A DNA stretch of 64,000 bases from Desulfofustis glycolicus DSM 9705 (GCF_900130015.1 NZ_FQXS01000014.1:38271-102270), one strand, 5' to 3'. Positions 51,760 through 62,071 are shown, numbered from the stretch's first letter. The notes: generated by a model from the letters alone, not told the origin. Made by a program: numbers and translations.

Positions 51760-52716
51760 TTATGCCGGCAGGCCCGCCAGGCGGCAGCCGGTCGTCAGCG
51801 GATGACCGTTGAGAAAGGAGGCGATGCTCATCCGACCCCGTCCTTCCGGTTTGACTTCCCTGATCAGCAGACAATTATGAGCCGTGGCCACCAGCAGGCC
51901 CTCACGGTCGGCGCGCAGAATGGTGCCCGGCTCCTGACTGCTCTCTTCGCCGATCACGGTCGGGGCAAAGAGCTGCAGTTTTCTGCCGTCGAGATAGCTG
52001 TAAGCGGTCGGCCACGGATCGAGCCCCCTGATCATACGGTGGATGTGCAATGCCGGCCGGTGCCAGTCGATACAACCGTCCTCTTTCTTCAACATCGGGG
52101 CGACGGTTGCCAGCGTTTCATCCTGTTTAATGGTTGCCAGCCCACCCTGACCGAGCAGGTCGATGGTATCCATCAATACCTGGCTGCCGAGTTCGGCCAG
52201 CTTGGGCAGCAGTGACCCGGCCGTCTCATCCGGATCGGGGTGCAGTGCGGCGGTGAGCAGGATATCCCCGGTGTCCATGCCCTCGTCCATCTGCATGATG
52301 GCCACCCCGACCTCGGCATCACCCTTGATCAGGGCCCATTGGATCGGCGCGGCGCCCCGATGACGGGGCAGCAGTGAGCCGTGAACGTTGATGCAGCCGT
52401 GCTTCGGCAGGTTCAACAGAGGCGGCGGCAGGATCCTGCCATAGGCCGCCACGACGATGAGATCGGGCTCATAGGATGCCAGGGCGGCGGCGAACTCGGG
52501 AGTCTTGATTTTTTCCGGCTGCAGGACCGGCAGGTCGTGTTCGCCGGCCAAGATCTTGACCGGGGGCGGCATCGGCCGCCTGCTCCTGCCTTTCGGTCGA
52601 TCCGGTTGACTGACCACGGCGACGACCCGGTCAGGGCCATGGATGAGTGCGTTCAGGCTGGGAACGGCAAAGTCGGGCGTTCCCATGAAAATGATGCGAA
52701 ATCTCTCTTGAGCCAT
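51760..52716 (-). CDS. fmt: Methionyl-tRNA formyltransferase
   Basis: The 318-residue enzyme formylates the initiator tRNA. FMGTPDFAVPSLNALI begins the transferase domain, and the formyl-folate site INVHGSLLPRHRGAAPIQWALI has the catalytic Asn and His; TGDILL supplies the Asp region. A C-terminal OB-like domain follows. It starts with a 1-bp overlap with def (TAATG), the classic pairing of formylation and deformylation. Confidence 0.95.
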   Translation of the reverse strand: MAQERFRIIFMGTPDFAVPSLNALIHGPDRVVAVVSQPDRPKGRSRRPMPPPVKILAGEHDLPVLQPEKIKTPEFAAALASYEPDLIVVAAYGRILPPPLLNLPKHGCINVHGSLLPRHRGAAPIQWALIKGDAEVGVAIMQMDEGMDTGDILLTAALHPDPDETAGSLLPKLAELGSQVLMDTIDLLGQGGLATIKQDETLATVAPMLKKEDGCIDWHRPALHIHRMIRGLDPWPTAYSYLDGRKLQLFAPTVIGEESSQEPGTILRADREGLLVATAHNCLLIREVKPEGRGRMSIASFLNGHPLTTGCRLAGLPA

Positions 52717-53231
52717 TAAGCGGCCTGCTCCGCGGCCAGCATTTTTTTTCGCTTTTTCTTGTAGAGATTTCGTTTAAGTGGACTGAGGTGATCGATAAAG
52801 AGAACCCCGTTGAGGTGATCGATCTCATGCTGCAGCACAACGGCAAAGCGATTTTCCGTCTCCAGCTGATGCGCTGTTCCGTCTTCGTCCTGATAGGTGA
52901 CGGTGACCTTGAGATACCGCTGGACCTGGGCCGTCAGCTCGGGCACGCTGAGGCAGCCTTCCTCGTCGACCTGATGTCCCTCGCGGGCGATGATTTCCGG
53001 GTTGATCATGGCCAGGTAGCGCTGCGGTTCATCGGGTGCGGTGGTGTCGACGACGATTACCCGCAACGACCGGCCGATCTGCGGCGCGGCCAGGCCGATG
53101 CCGGGGGCATCGTACATGGTTTCGACCATGTCCGCGATCAGGGTTCGCAGGCTATCGTCAAACGCTTTGACCGGCTGTGCCTTCAGGCGCAGGACGGGTT
53201 CGGGGTATTCCTTGATTGTCTGTATGGTCAT
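52716..53231 (-). CDS. def: Peptide deformylase
   Basis: The 171-residue metalloenzyme removes the N-formyl group from new proteins. All three motifs are present: GIGLAAPQIG, EGCLS and HEIDHLNG, carrying the metal Cys and two His. The C-terminus is lysine-rich (KRNLYKKKRKKM). Start ATG 53231 (MTIQTIKEYP) is the family start; the frame to 53393 adds 54 unrelated residues. It is divergent from plsY. Confidence 0.95.
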   Translation of the reverse strand: MTIQTIKEYPEPVLRLKAQPVKAFDDSLRTLIADMVETMYDAPGIGLAAPQIGRSLRVIVVDTTAPDEPQRYLAMINPEIIAREGHQVDEEGCLSVPELTAQVQRYLKVTVTYQDEDGTAHQLETENRFAVVLQHEIDHLNGVLFIDHLSPLKRNLYKKKRKKMLAAEQAA

Positions 53232-53430
53232 TGGTATGCACGTTTGTTTTTCATCAAGATCGGCGCTGGGCGGACAATGTACCACAGCAACGTTTTCTTG
53301 ACCAATGGTGATTGCTGCCCCGGCCCCATGGGCGTTGCAGAGCTGTTGCTTTGTCGATGGCGAAACGGTAAACTGGCGGCCTGCCGGAACCATATCTCAA
53401 CACCATGCGCGGGGGATTATCGACTATATT

Positions 53431-54024
53431 ATGAACATCCTGTGGCCAATTGCAAGTTATCTCATTGGTGCCATTCCCTTTGGCCTGCTGGTCGGCAGAC
53501 TGGCGGGGATCGATGTGCGGACGGCGGGCAGCGGCAATATCGGCGCGACCAATGTCAATCGTCTGCTCGGCAAAAAATTCGGTGTGATAACGCTGGTACT
53601 CGACTGCCTGAAAGGATTTCTGCCGATTTTTCTCGCTACACTCTTGTTGCCCGCCGGGCCGTATCGCCACTGGCTTGTGCTGCTCTGCGGCATTCTCTCG
53701 GTAGTTGGCCATATGTTTCCGATCTATCTCGGTTTCAAAGGCGGCAAGGGAGTGGCCACTGCGCTCGGCGTGTTTTTGTTCTTGTCTCCGCCGGTTATTG
53801 CCATCAGCCTGACAGTCTTTATCGGGGTAGTGCTGTCGTCCGGGTTCGTCTCGGCCGGCTCGCTGGCCGCCTCAGCGCTGTTTCCCTGCTGGCTGTTTTT
53901 CTTCGGCCATCCGCCGGCGACCGTGCTGGCAGGTGGTATCGTCGCGGCGTTGATCTGGTTGAAGCATCACGAAAACATCGGGAGGTTGTGGCGTCGTGAG
54001 GAGAAGACCTGGAAGAGGAGATGA
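53431..54024 (+). CDS. plsY: Acyl-phosphate:glycerol-3-phosphate acyltransferase
   Basis: The 197-residue membrane enzyme starts phospholipid synthesis using acyl phosphate. Conserved loops are SYLIGAIPFGLLVGRLAGID, GSGNIGATNVNRLLG, and GFKGGKGVATALGVFL. Start ATG 53431 gives the family N-terminus MNILWPIASYLIG; upstream extension is unsupported. The ThiF-like gene follows after about 60 bp. Confidence 0.94.
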   Translation: MNILWPIASYLIGAIPFGLLVGRLAGIDVRTAGSGNIGATNVNRLLGKKFGVITLVLDCLKGFLPIFLATLLLPAGPYRHWLVLLCGILSVVGHMFPIYLGFKGGKGVATALGVFLFLSPPVIAISLTVFIGVVLSSGFVSAGSLAASALFPCWLFFFGHPPATVLAGGIVAALIWLKHHENIGRLWRREEKTWKRR

Positions 54025-54087
54025 TCTGCGGCCGGTCGGCTGTGCGGCTTTCACCAGAGAGTTCGCTTCGACAACAATGCTCGGAGC

Positions 54088-54966
54088 ATGGCAATGAGCC
54101 TGGAGCAGCAGATCAGTGCGGTTGCCGAGATTCGCCGACGACCCGATGGCTCGGCTTATCGCAGCTTGCCCTACGCCGAGCAGCAGCAGCTGGCTGCGCA
54201 ATCCGGGAGCGATCATCACGCCGTCCAAATTGCGGCATTGCAGCTGGACATTGTCCCGGAGGTTTACGCGCGCAACCAGACGAGTTTATCCTGTCGGGAG
54301 CAGCTCGAGTTGCTGCGTGCCGGGGTCGCGATCATCGGTCTCGGGGGGCTCGGCGGCGCCGTCTGTGAAATGCTCGCCAGGATCGGCATCGGCCGACTCA
54401 CCCTGATCGACGGCGACCGCTTCGCGGACAGTAACCTGAACCGTCAGCTCCTCTCCAGCACCGAATCGCTCGGTCACTTCAAGGCGGAGGTTGCCGCCCG
54501 GCGAATCGGAAACGTCAATCCGGCGGTGATCTGTCGGCCGGTTCCTGAGTTCTTGACCACCGAAAACGGTGTCGATCTGCTGGGCGGAGTCACCGTCGCC
54601 GTCGATTGCCTCGATTCGATACCGGCCCGGTTGCTCCTCCAGGATCTGTGCGCATCGCAGGAACTTGTCCTGGTCTCTGCCGCGATCGGCGGCACATCGG
54701 GTCAGGCAACGGTGATTATGCCCGGAGATGAGGGGCTCTACCGTATCTATCGCGGCAACGAAGCGACAGTGGTCGGTGCCGAGGGAAGGCTGGGAACCCT
54801 ACCGTTTACCGCAATGGCCATGGCCGCCGTGGAATGCGCCGAGGTGGTTGCCGTGGCCCTCGGGCGGCCGGCAGCCCTGAGAAACCGCTTGCTGGTCACC
54901 GACCTGGACGATCACTCGACCATGGTGATCGATCTGCCGGAGCGGAAACCCAACGGGAGCCGGTGA
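54088..54966 (+). CDS. ThiF/MoeB-family adenylyltransferase
   Basis: The 292-residue E1-like protein has the nucleotide loop IIGLGGLGGAVCEMLARIG (residues about 79-97), the SNLNRQLL motif with its Arg, and VDCLDSIPAR. These enzymes adenylate the C-terminus of ThiS/MoaD-like sulfur carriers. No CxxC zinc pairs are seen at the usual C-terminal place, and the N-terminal 70 residues are a helical extension. No sulfur carrier gene is near, so the pathway (thiamine, molybdopterin or other) is not assigned. It overlaps the next gene by GTGA. Confidence 0.85.
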   Translation: MAMSLEQQISAVAEIRRRPDGSAYRSLPYAEQQQLAAQSGSDHHAVQIAALQLDIVPEVYARNQTSLSCREQLELLRAGVAIIGLGGLGGAVCEMLARIGIGRLTLIDGDRFADSNLNRQLLSSTESLGHFKAEVAARRIGNVNPAVICRPVPEFLTTENGVDLLGGVTVAVDCLDSIPARLLLQDLCASQELVLVSAAIGGTSGQATVIMPGDEGLYRIYRGNEATVVGAEGRLGTLPFTAMAMAAVECAEVVAVALGRPAALRNRLLVTDLDDHSTMVIDLPERKPNGSR

Positions 54967-56132
54967 CCGGAAAATCTTTTTCCCCGGCGAAGATGGTGCA
55001 AAAAGACGTGCAGGCGCAGGGAGGGACTCGGGGTTGTGCCGGGGCTTTCGCTATCGTTCGAGATGGGGTGACGCGGGTGAATCTTGTCAGGAAACCGTTT
55101 GGCAGCCACCAGGGCAGAGATATCGATCTCTATACCTTCAGCAACGATCATGGTCTGGTCGTCTCGCTGACCAATTTCGGGGGCATTGTCACTGCTATCC
55201 GGGTTCCCGATCGTCGCGGCGTCCCGGGCAATGTCGTTCTCGGTTATGATAATCTGGCCGCTTATGTCGACGATCGGGCGTATGCCGGGGCGATCATCGG
55301 CCGATGTGCCAATCGTATCGGCCAGGCCCGCTTCCAGATCGACGGCAAATTACACCGGGTTGCGGCCAATGAGGGCGCGCATCATCTGCACGGCGGACAT
55401 GAAGGGTTCAGCAAGAAGATCTGGGAAGCCGAGCCGGTCCGCGAAGCCCGCGGCTGCGGTTTGCGGCTGCTCTTGACCAGCCCGGATGGTGACGAGGGGT
55501 ATCCGGGCATTGTCGATGTTCGGGTACTCTACCTGCTCACTGCCGATAACTCTTTGATTATCGAATACACCGCGGCCGGTGATCGGTCGACCGTGGTCAA
55601 CCTGACGCAGCACGCCTACTTCAATCTGGCCGGCAGCGGCACGATTGACAACCACCGTTTGCAGATCCGCGCTTCCGGGTATATCCCGATGGATCGTGAT
55701 CGGATCCCGGTCGGCATGCTGAAACCGGTTGATGGTACCGATCTGGATTTTCGCTCACCGCGGCTGATCGGCCGGGCCATCGACGAAATCAGCGCGGACC
55801 TGCTGATCGACGGGGGGCTCGACCACTTCTTTGTGCTTGACGGCGGTCGTGACGCAGACGCGGTCGCCGCCACGTTGTACCATCAAGGCTCCGGCCGAGC
55901 TCTGACCATCAGGACCAGCCAGCCGGGCCTGCAGCTTTCCACCGGCAATCAGTTGGACGAACAAATGTTCGACAACGGCGGCCGGCCGCTGCCCCGGCGC
56001 GCAGCACTTTGCCTGCTGCCCCAGCACTTCCCCGACTCGCCCAATCACCGCGCCTTCCCCTCGGTTATCCTGCCGGCAGGAAAGAGGTATCAGCACACCA
56101 CCCGTTATCAATTCAGCACCCATCCGGCCTGA
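54963..56132 (+). CDS. galM: Aldose 1-epimerase (galactose mutarotase)
   Basis: The enzyme interconverts sugar anomers. The fold starts at VNLVRKPFGSHQGRDIDLY; catalytic segments are NRIGQARFQIDGK, HLHGGHEGFSKKIW (His), NLTQHAYFNLAGSG (His) and LQLSTGNQLD. GTG 54963 (389 residues) has GGGAG upstream and overlaps the ThiF stop; GTG 55077 would give a 351-residue protein of usual family length. The extra 38 residues show no homology, so the true start may be the later one. Confidence 0.88.
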   Translation: MTGKSFSPAKMVQKDVQAQGGTRGCAGAFAIVRDGVTRVNLVRKPFGSHQGRDIDLYTFSNDHGLVVSLTNFGGIVTAIRVPDRRGVPGNVVLGYDNLAAYVDDRAYAGAIIGRCANRIGQARFQIDGKLHRVAANEGAHHLHGGHEGFSKKIWEAEPVREARGCGLRLLLTSPDGDEGYPGIVDVRVLYLLTADNSLIIEYTAAGDRSTVVNLTQHAYFNLAGSGTIDNHRLQIRASGYIPMDRDRIPVGMLKPVDGTDLDFRSPRLIGRAIDEISADLLIDGGLDHFFVLDGGRDADAVAATLYHQGSGRALTIRTSQPGLQLSTGNQLDEQMFDNGGRPLPRRAALCLLPQHFPDSPNHRAFPSVILPAGKRYQHTTRYQFSTHPA

Positions 56133-56328
56133 GTATCGACCGTCGGCACAAGATGCGACGCTCGATGCTTCACGGTGCAGATGCGCAGCGCATGGCTGGG
56201 CTTTGTCATAGCTTCTCTTCGGTCAGGGCGGAGGCGATCAGGACGTGCAGCCGGACTTTGCTCATTGCGTCTATCGGTATGGTGGTTTATAGTTGTCAGG
56301 ATATGCGTTTATTGATGATGAGGTAGTG

Positions 56329-57216
56329 ATGCAGACAATGAAGACAATGCGCGGCCAGCTTTTTCTGGTCCTGACCCTGGCGGCAATCGGAGCGCTGTCG
56401 ATCCTGTTGAGCGATGGCTTCGCCGTGCCGGACCACGCCTATGTTTTGAGCGGGGGCCAAGGTAAGGTGTCAATCCGCAGCAGTGGTTCCTGTGGCGGCG
56501 ACGGCGCTGGCCTTGCAGAACCGGTCGTCGGCATCGATCCGGCCGGGTTTTCCGTTTTCAGTTGGAACACCCATAAGGGCGACGATCCGGAGTGGCAACG
56601 AGATCTCGTCTCTCTCGGAAACGATGCGGATATCGTGTTGCTGCAGGAGGCCGCTCTCGGAGAAAATCTTCGGACCCAGCTTTCCCTGATGGGCCGGGAC
56701 TGGCAGTTGGCGCCGGCGTTTCAATCGGCCGCGGGAGAGACCGGCGTGATGTCGATTTCCCCGGTCAGGCCCCACGATTATTGCGCCCTGCGAGAGACGG
56801 AACCGATTATCAGGATCCCCAAAATGGCCCTGACCAGCACCTATCCATTGCATGGCACGTCCGAGGTGCTGCTGGTCGTCAATGTCCACGTGGTCAATTT
56901 TACCCTCGCCCTCGATTCGGTGCGCAGCCAGATTGATGAGATAAAGGGGATGATCCGTTCCCATCGCGGACCGGTGGTCGTTGCCGGTGATTTCAACACC
57001 TGGAGTGAGGCGCGGCTGGAGTTGATCGATTCGGCAATGGCGGCGCTGGACCTGCAGCCGGTAGCGTTTCATCCCGATCATCGCAGTCGCTTTTTCAACC
57101 GCACTGTTGATGCCGTTTACTGCAGGGGACTTGAGGTCGTCAGCGCGCGCAGTTACCCGGTTCAGAGTTCCGACCACAACCCGTTGAGTGTTCACTTCCG
57201 GATCAGTAACGGCTGA
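56329..57216 (+). CDS. Endonuclease/exonuclease/phosphatase-fold protein, membrane-anchored or exported
   Basis: The 295-residue protein has an N-terminal hydrophobic segment (QLFLVLTLAAIGALSILLS, residues about 10-28) and then an EEP-fold domain: FSWNTHKG, DIVLLQEAAL (metal Glu), GDFNTW and SDHNPLSVHF (catalytic Asp and His). It could cleave nucleic acid, phospholipid or sugar phosphate outside the cytoplasm. Start ATG 56329 is chosen among close ATGs. The 196 bp before it contain no gene. Confidence 0.85.
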   Translation: MQTMKTMRGQLFLVLTLAAIGALSILLSDGFAVPDHAYVLSGGQGKVSIRSSGSCGGDGAGLAEPVVGIDPAGFSVFSWNTHKGDDPEWQRDLVSLGNDADIVLLQEAALGENLRTQLSLMGRDWQLAPAFQSAAGETGVMSISPVRPHDYCALRETEPIIRIPKMALTSTYPLHGTSEVLLVVNVHVVNFTLALDSVRSQIDEIKGMIRSHRGPVVVAGDFNTWSEARLELIDSAMAALDLQPVAFHPDHRSRFFNRTVDAVYCRGLEVVSARSYPVQSSDHNPLSVHFRISNG

Positions 57217-57344
57217 TCCCGATTACGCCTGTCGCGCCGGCGCCGCAAAGGTTCCGGTGGCGTCCGAGGTGACGTACTTTCCTTGCAAAAATCGCTGGAA
57301 CAAGTATATTCGTCCAGCCGAACAGGGGGAGGAGAGTGCAGACC

Positions 57345-58394
57345 ATGAAAGCAGCGCAGCAATTTGCCAGCGACAACAACGCCGGAATCTGTCCGCAGGC
57401 CTGGTCCATTTTGGCCGAGGCCAATCAGGGACACGCCTCGGCCTATGGGGACGACTGGTGGACAAAGCAGGCAATCGATCGTATTCGTGGACTGTTCGAG
57501 GCCGATTGCGAGGTGTTTTTCGTCTTTAACGGCACCGCCGGCAATGCTCTGGCGCTCGCCTCGCTGTGCCGGCCCTATGATGCGGTCGTCTGCCACCGGC
57601 TGGCCCATATCGAGACCGATGAGTGCTCGGCGCCGGCGTTTTTTAGCGGCGGCACCAAGCTTCTGCCCGGTGACGGCGCCGACGGCAAGTTGACGCCTGC
57701 CATCGTCGAAGAGATCGTCGGTCGGCGCAATGATGTCCATTTCCCCCGGGTTCGCGTGCTCAGCCTGACCCAGGCCACCGAGGCCGGCACGATCTATCAA
57801 CCCGATGAGCTGCTCGAGCTGACTGCCCGTGCCCGGCACCACGGCCTGTTCGTACATCTGGACGGCGCCCGGCTGGCCAACGCGGTATCGACGCTCGGGT
57901 GTTCGCCGCGCGAGTTGACCGTGGACTGCGGTGTCGACGTCCTCTGCTTCGGCGGCACCAAAAACGGCATGGCGGTCGGCGACGCGGTGATCTTTTTCGA
58001 TAGACGTCTGGCCGATGGCTTTGCCCGGCGCTGTAAACAGGCCGGGCAACTGGCATCGAAGATGCGTTTCCTCGCCGCTCCCTGGATAGCCATGCTCGAC
58101 GACGGCAGTTGGCTGACCCACGCCCGCCACGCCAATGATTGTGCGGCGCGGCTCGAGGCACGGCTGCAGACGCTGCCGGGTGCGACCATCCTTTTTCCCC
58201 GGCAGGCCAATACCCTGTTTGTCGGCATGGCCGATCACCATCTGCAGGCCCTGAAAGAACGGGGCTGGCGCTTTTATATCTTCCCCGAGGCCGGCGGAGC
58301 GCGGTTCATGTGCTCCTGGGATACCGACATCGCCATGGTTGATCGTTTCGCCGACGATATCGAAGCGATTCTCACCGGGCAGGACGGCCGTTGA
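57345..58394 (+). CDS. Low-specificity threonine aldolase-type PLP enzyme
   Basis: The 349-residue fold-type I PLP enzyme cleaves beta-hydroxy amino acids such as threonine to glycine and an aldehyde. FNGTAGNALALASL binds phosphate, HLDGARLANA carries the PLP Asp, and CFGGTKNGM has the Schiff-base lysine. Start ATG 57345 has GGGGAGGAG upstream; GTG 57336 is the alternative. It overlaps the DMT exporter as TGATG. Confidence 0.9.
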   Translation: MKAAQQFASDNNAGICPQAWSILAEANQGHASAYGDDWWTKQAIDRIRGLFEADCEVFFVFNGTAGNALALASLCRPYDAVVCHRLAHIETDECSAPAFFSGGTKLLPGDGADGKLTPAIVEEIVGRRNDVHFPRVRVLSLTQATEAGTIYQPDELLELTARARHHGLFVHLDGARLANAVSTLGCSPRELTVDCGVDVLCFGGTKNGMAVGDAVIFFDRRLADGFARRCKQAGQLASKMRFLAAPWIAMLDDGSWLTHARHANDCAARLEARLQTLPGATILFPRQANTLFVGMADHHLQALKERGWRFYIFPEAGGARFMCSWDTDIAMVDRFADDIEAILTGQDGR

Positions 58395-59296
58395 TGTCCA
58401 GATTGCAGGCCAACTCCCTGCTGCTGCTAACCGCGATTATTTGGGGCACGACGTTTGTCGTGCAGCAGGTCGGTACCGGCGGTCTGCAGGCCATCACTTT
58501 CACCGGCACGAGGATGCTGGTCGGCGGGATTTTCATCCTACCGCTGGCGATTCGGCAATTCAGAAGAGTCCACGGCGGGGAACGTCGTTTCGGCCGTCTC
58601 GACTGGTTCGGCATTATCCTTACCGGCGTCATTCTGTTCACCGGTGCGACGCTCCAGCAATACGGTATTTTCCACACCACGGTCACCAATGCCGGCTTTC
58701 TGACGGCCCTGTATGTGCCGCTGGTACCAATCATTTCCTTTTTCCTGTTGCGGCGGAAGGTACACTGGGCGGTCTGGCCCGGTTCGGCCTGCTGCCTGGC
58801 CGGCACTTATATCATGAGCGGCGCCCAGGGACTCGATCTGCGCCTCGGCGATTTCTGGGTGATCGCTTCCAGCCTCTTCTGGGCATTTCATGTCATCATC
58901 GTCGGCACCATGGCCGTACGTACCCGGGCACCGCTGGTGGTGGCCTGCGGTCAGTTCTTCGTTTGCGGCCTGTGCGGGCTTGCCATTGGCCTGCCGGTCG
59001 AACAACCGGAGCTGGTGTTTTTTCACAACGGCCTGTTCGGCATTCTCTATGCCGGCTTGTTATCGACCGGTGTCGGTTTTACCCTGCAGGTTGTCGGTCA
59101 GCGCTTCACCCACGAGGCCGATGCGGCGATCATCCTCAGTTCGGAAACGGTCTTCGCTGCGCTGGCCGGCGTGCTTTTTCTCGCCGAACGGCTCGGGGCG
59201 GCGGAATTCTCAGGGGCGGCACTGATCTTTTTCGGTATCATGATCGTGCAGTTACTGCCGATGGTGCGACGCCGGGCTCGCCGGCTCAGCGGGTGA
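58394..59296 (+). CDS. EamA/DMT-superfamily transporter
   Basis: The 300-residue protein has ten predicted membrane helices in two EamA halves (LLLLTAIIWGTTFVVQQVG; GDFWVIASSLFWAFHVIIVG). Such proteins export amino acids or other metabolites. It shares a transcript with the aldolase-type gene, which suggests amino acid-related export. ATG 58394 overlaps the preceding stop. Confidence 0.88.
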   Translation: MSRLQANSLLLLTAIIWGTTFVVQQVGTGGLQAITFTGTRMLVGGIFILPLAIRQFRRVHGGERRFGRLDWFGIILTGVILFTGATLQQYGIFHTTVTNAGFLTALYVPLVPIISFFLLRRKVHWAVWPGSACCLAGTYIMSGAQGLDLRLGDFWVIASSLFWAFHVIIVGTMAVRTRAPLVVACGQFFVCGLCGLAIGLPVEQPELVFFHNGLFGILYAGLLSTGVGFTLQVVGQRFTHEADAAIILSSETVFAALAGVLFLAERLGAAEFSGAALIFFGIMIVQLLPMVRRRARRLSG

Positions 59297-59491
59297 GCCC
59301 GTGGCCGCCGGCGGCCAAATGGCTTGCATTTTTCAGTCTATTTTCTATAAACAAGAGCGGTGCATGATTTCCCTCACTCTCTCAATCGCGGAAATCCGAC
59401 TCCCATGATGCCAGCCAACCAGTCCCGTTGCCGGAAGTCCGCCGTTGTTCCCACCTTGTTTTTTTCTATGAAACGGCAAAGTTTCACTATT

Positions 59492-59783
59492 CGTTGTAAC
59501 GCTCCGTTATGGGGGTTATACGAAAATCATTTCCCCGGGCTGGGCGGTTCTGTCGGAGGCTGCATCGCGAAGGCCCGGCTGGTCGGAGAATCAGGCCCGA
59601 AGGGCTGCGGACAGGACGTCCGCAGCCGGCGGTCAGGCCATGGATGGCCTGACCGCCGGCCTCGGAGGCCAGACGATCAGGCCGCAGCGCAGCAGCTGGA
59701 GGCAGGACCGGCCAGCCCTTCCGACCATGACGCCGATTTTCATGCTTCCGTTGTGACGTCCCTTCATGGGGGTTATATCCAAA
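59492..59783. repeat. Hairpin-rich spacer bounded by two similar about 30-bp direct repeats, upstream of upp
   Basis: CGTTGTAACG...ATGGGGGTTATA at 59492-59520 recurs as CGTTGTGACG...ATGGGGGTTATA at 59749-59778. Between them lie GAAAATC/GATTTTC arms (59522 and 59734) and two perfect hairpins: GGCTGCGGAC/GTCCGCAGCC at 59603-59627, and a 16-bp stem CCGGCGGTCAGGCCAT/ATGGCCTGACCGCCGG at 59626-59659. No gene is supported from 59297 to 59820. It could be a repeat element or a structured leader of upp. Confidence 0.6.
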
Positions 59784-59820
59784 GCCGCCCACAAGAATCC
59801 CTCAATTCCAGGAGCATCCC

Positions 59821-60447
59821 ATGAGTGTTCATATTGCCGATCATCCGCTGATCAATCATAAACTCGGCTTGATGCGGGTTAAAGACATCACGACCAAGGA
59901 CTTTCGGGATCTCGCTTCAGAAGTATCCCGGTTGTTGACCTACGAGGCGACCAAGGACTTGCAGACCCAGACAAAGACGATCGAGGGCTGGGCCGGATCG
60001 GTCGAGGTACAGGAGATCAAGGGCAAGAAAATCACCATCGTGCCGATTCTCCGGGCCGGGCTGGGTATGATGGACGGCGTGCTGGATATGATTCCCACCG
60101 CCAAGGTCAGTGTGGTTGGCTATTATCGGAACGAGGAAACGCTGCAGCCGGTTGAATATTACGTCAAGATGACCGGTGAGCTGGAAAAACGCATCGCGCT
60201 GATCGTCGATCCGATGCTGGCCACCGGCGGCACCTTGCTGGCGACCATCGAGACCCTGAAACGGGCGGGGTGCCGGTCGATCAAAGGGCTGTTTCTGGTG
60301 GCCGCGCCGGAAGGGCTGAAGCGGGTCACCGAGGCGCATCCCGATGTGGAGATTTACGTGGCGGCGGTTGATGAGCGGCTCAACGAAGTCGGCTACATCC
60401 TGCCCGGTCTCGGCGACGCCGGCGACAAGATATTCGGCACCAAGTAG
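59821..60447 (+). CDS. upp: Uracil phosphoribosyltransferase
   Basis: The 208-residue enzyme converts uracil and PRPP to UMP. The PRPP loop [16 protein letters not shown] and [13 protein letters not shown] are conserved, as is the C-terminal uracil-binding [23 protein letters not shown] precedes ATG 59821. The uracil permease follows, so the pair does uracil salvage. Confidence 0.96.
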   Translation: MSVHIADHPLINHKLGLMRVKDITTKDFRDLASEVSRLLTYEATKDLQTQTKTIEGWAGSVEVQEIKGKKITIVPILRAGLGMMDGVLDMIPTAKVSVVGYYRNEETLQPVEYYVKMTGELEKRIALIVDPMLATGGTLLATIETLKRAGCRSIKGLFLVAAPEGLKRVTEAHPDVEIYVAAVDERLNEVGYILPGLGDAGDKIFGTK

Positions 60448-60506
60448 CGGCAACCGGGTTTAGCGATATATGACAGGTAATCTAGAAAACGGGAGGGAGT
60501 GATAAG

Positions 60507-61829
60507 ATGTCTGAAGATGTGCAGGATACACGCTATCGATTTCGTGCCAAGGACAGTCTGCTTGGGGCGCAGATGCTGTTCGTGGCCTTTGGCGCATTGG
60601 TGCTCGTGCCGATTCTCACCGGCCTCGACCCCAATGTCGCATTGTTTACGGCCGGCGCCGGCACCCTCGTCTTCCAGGTGATCACCCGGGGGCGGGTGCC
60701 GGTTTTTCTTGCCAGCTCATTCGCCTTTATCGCCCCGATCATCTACGGGGTGCAGACCTGGGGCGTCCCGGCAACCATGTGCGGTCTGTCGGCGGCCGGA
60801 CTGCTCTATGTGCTGCTCAGTTTTCTGATCCGCTTTTTCGGCTCGGATATGTTGCATCGCATCCTGCCTGCCGTGGTAACCGGACCGGTGATCATGGTTA
60901 TCGGCCTCGTTCTGGCTCCGGTTGCGGTTCACATGGCCGCGGGCCGGACCGGTGACGGCTCGGCCTGGCTCGTTCCGGGAACGACCTCGATGATTATCGC
61001 CGGCATTGCCCTGGCGACCACGGCGCTCACCGCGCTGCTGGGCCGCGGCTGGTTGCGACTGATCCCGATTCTCTGCGGTATTTTGGCCGGTTATCTGACC
61101 TCGCTGGCGCTCGATGTTACCGGTATCAGCGCCTCGCTGCAGGCGTCGTTCGACCCCGGAGACCTGCCCAACTGGACGGCTCCGGCCCTGATCTCGATGG
61201 CGCCGGTCGCCGATAAAGCCTGGCTGGCGATGCCGAATTTTGTCATGCCCGAATGGAGTTGGGCGGCGATATTTTTCATCGTGCCGGTGGCCATTGCTCC
61301 GGCTATCGAACATTTCGGCGACGTACTGGCTATCGGTTCGATCACCGGCAAGGATTACCTGAAAGATCCCGGTATCAAAAATACCATGCTCGGCGACGGA
61401 GTGGCCACCTCGCTCGCTTCTTTTCTCGGCGGGCCGCCCAATACTACCTACTCCGAGGTGAGCGGCGCGGTAGCGTTGACCAAGGCGTTCAATCCGGCCA
61501 TCATGACCTGGGCGGCGCTCTGTGCCATTTTCCTCTCCTTTGTCGGCAAGATCGGCGCATTGCTGGCGACGATCCCGTCGCCGGTCATGGGCGGCATCAT
61601 GATCCTGCTGTTCGGTATGATCACCGTGGTTGGCATCAACACGCTGGTAAAATCGGGTAAAGACCTGACCACCCCGCGGAATTTGATTATCGTCTCGGTC
61701 ATCCTGGTCGTGGGTATCGGCGGCATGAAGTTTTCCGCCGGCACCTTTGCCATCGAGAAAATCGGCCTTGCCGGTATCGTTGGACTGTTGCTCAATTTGC
61801 TGCTGCCCGAGGAGCGGGCGCAAGCGTAG
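60507..61829 (+). CDS. uraA: Uracil/xanthine permease
   Basis: The 440-residue NCS2 family transporter has about 14 membrane helices. The family motif area is [21 protein letters not shown], and the substrate segment [21 protein letters not shown] carries the conserved PNTTYSE. The position after upp supports uracil as substrate. ATG 60507 follows GGGAGGGAG. The 242 bp after it hold no supported gene. Confidence 0.94.
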   Translation: MSEDVQDTRYRFRAKDSLLGAQMLFVAFGALVLVPILTGLDPNVALFTAGAGTLVFQVITRGRVPVFLASSFAFIAPIIYGVQTWGVPATMCGLSAAGLLYVLLSFLIRFFGSDMLHRILPAVVTGPVIMVIGLVLAPVAVHMAAGRTGDGSAWLVPGTTSMIIAGIALATTALTALLGRGWLRLIPILCGILAGYLTSLALDVTGISASLQASFDPGDLPNWTAPALISMAPVADKAWLAMPNFVMPEWSWAAIFFIVPVAIAPAIEHFGDVLAIGSITGKDYLKDPGIKNTMLGDGVATSLASFLGGPPNTTYSEVSGAVALTKAFNPAIMTWAALCAIFLSFVGKIGALLATIPSPVMGGIMILLFGMITVVGINTLVKSGKDLTTPRNLIIVSVILVVGIGGMKFSAGTFAIEKIGLAGIVGLLLNLLLPEERAQA

Positions 61830-62071
61830 TGCGAGCCGGGCCGTAAAAAATGCGTATGTTGCACCATCGACGCGATGACGGCTTGCGTTGCGCATCGCGG
61901 GCGATTATCATCTGGTGAGCGTTACAACCGGGAGATTTAACGGTGATGCCGGCTGTACGCCATTTCAAAATCAGTGATTCAACAGAGGAGACGGTTGGAG
62001 AGAACGGCGTTGACGGCACAACGGCTGTCAGCGCCCGGTGAAACCACTAACATCAAGAGAGGAGTAGACCC

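Noticed and set aside
59297-59824. Possible attC-like integron site or riboswitch upstream of upp
   Set aside because: The GTTRRRY and RYYYAAC cores of attC are not present and no known purine or pyrimidine riboswitch core could be recognised.
61946-62041. A 31-codon frame between uraA and dppA
   Set aside because: It has a start and stop but no hydrophobic segment, motif or convincing context.
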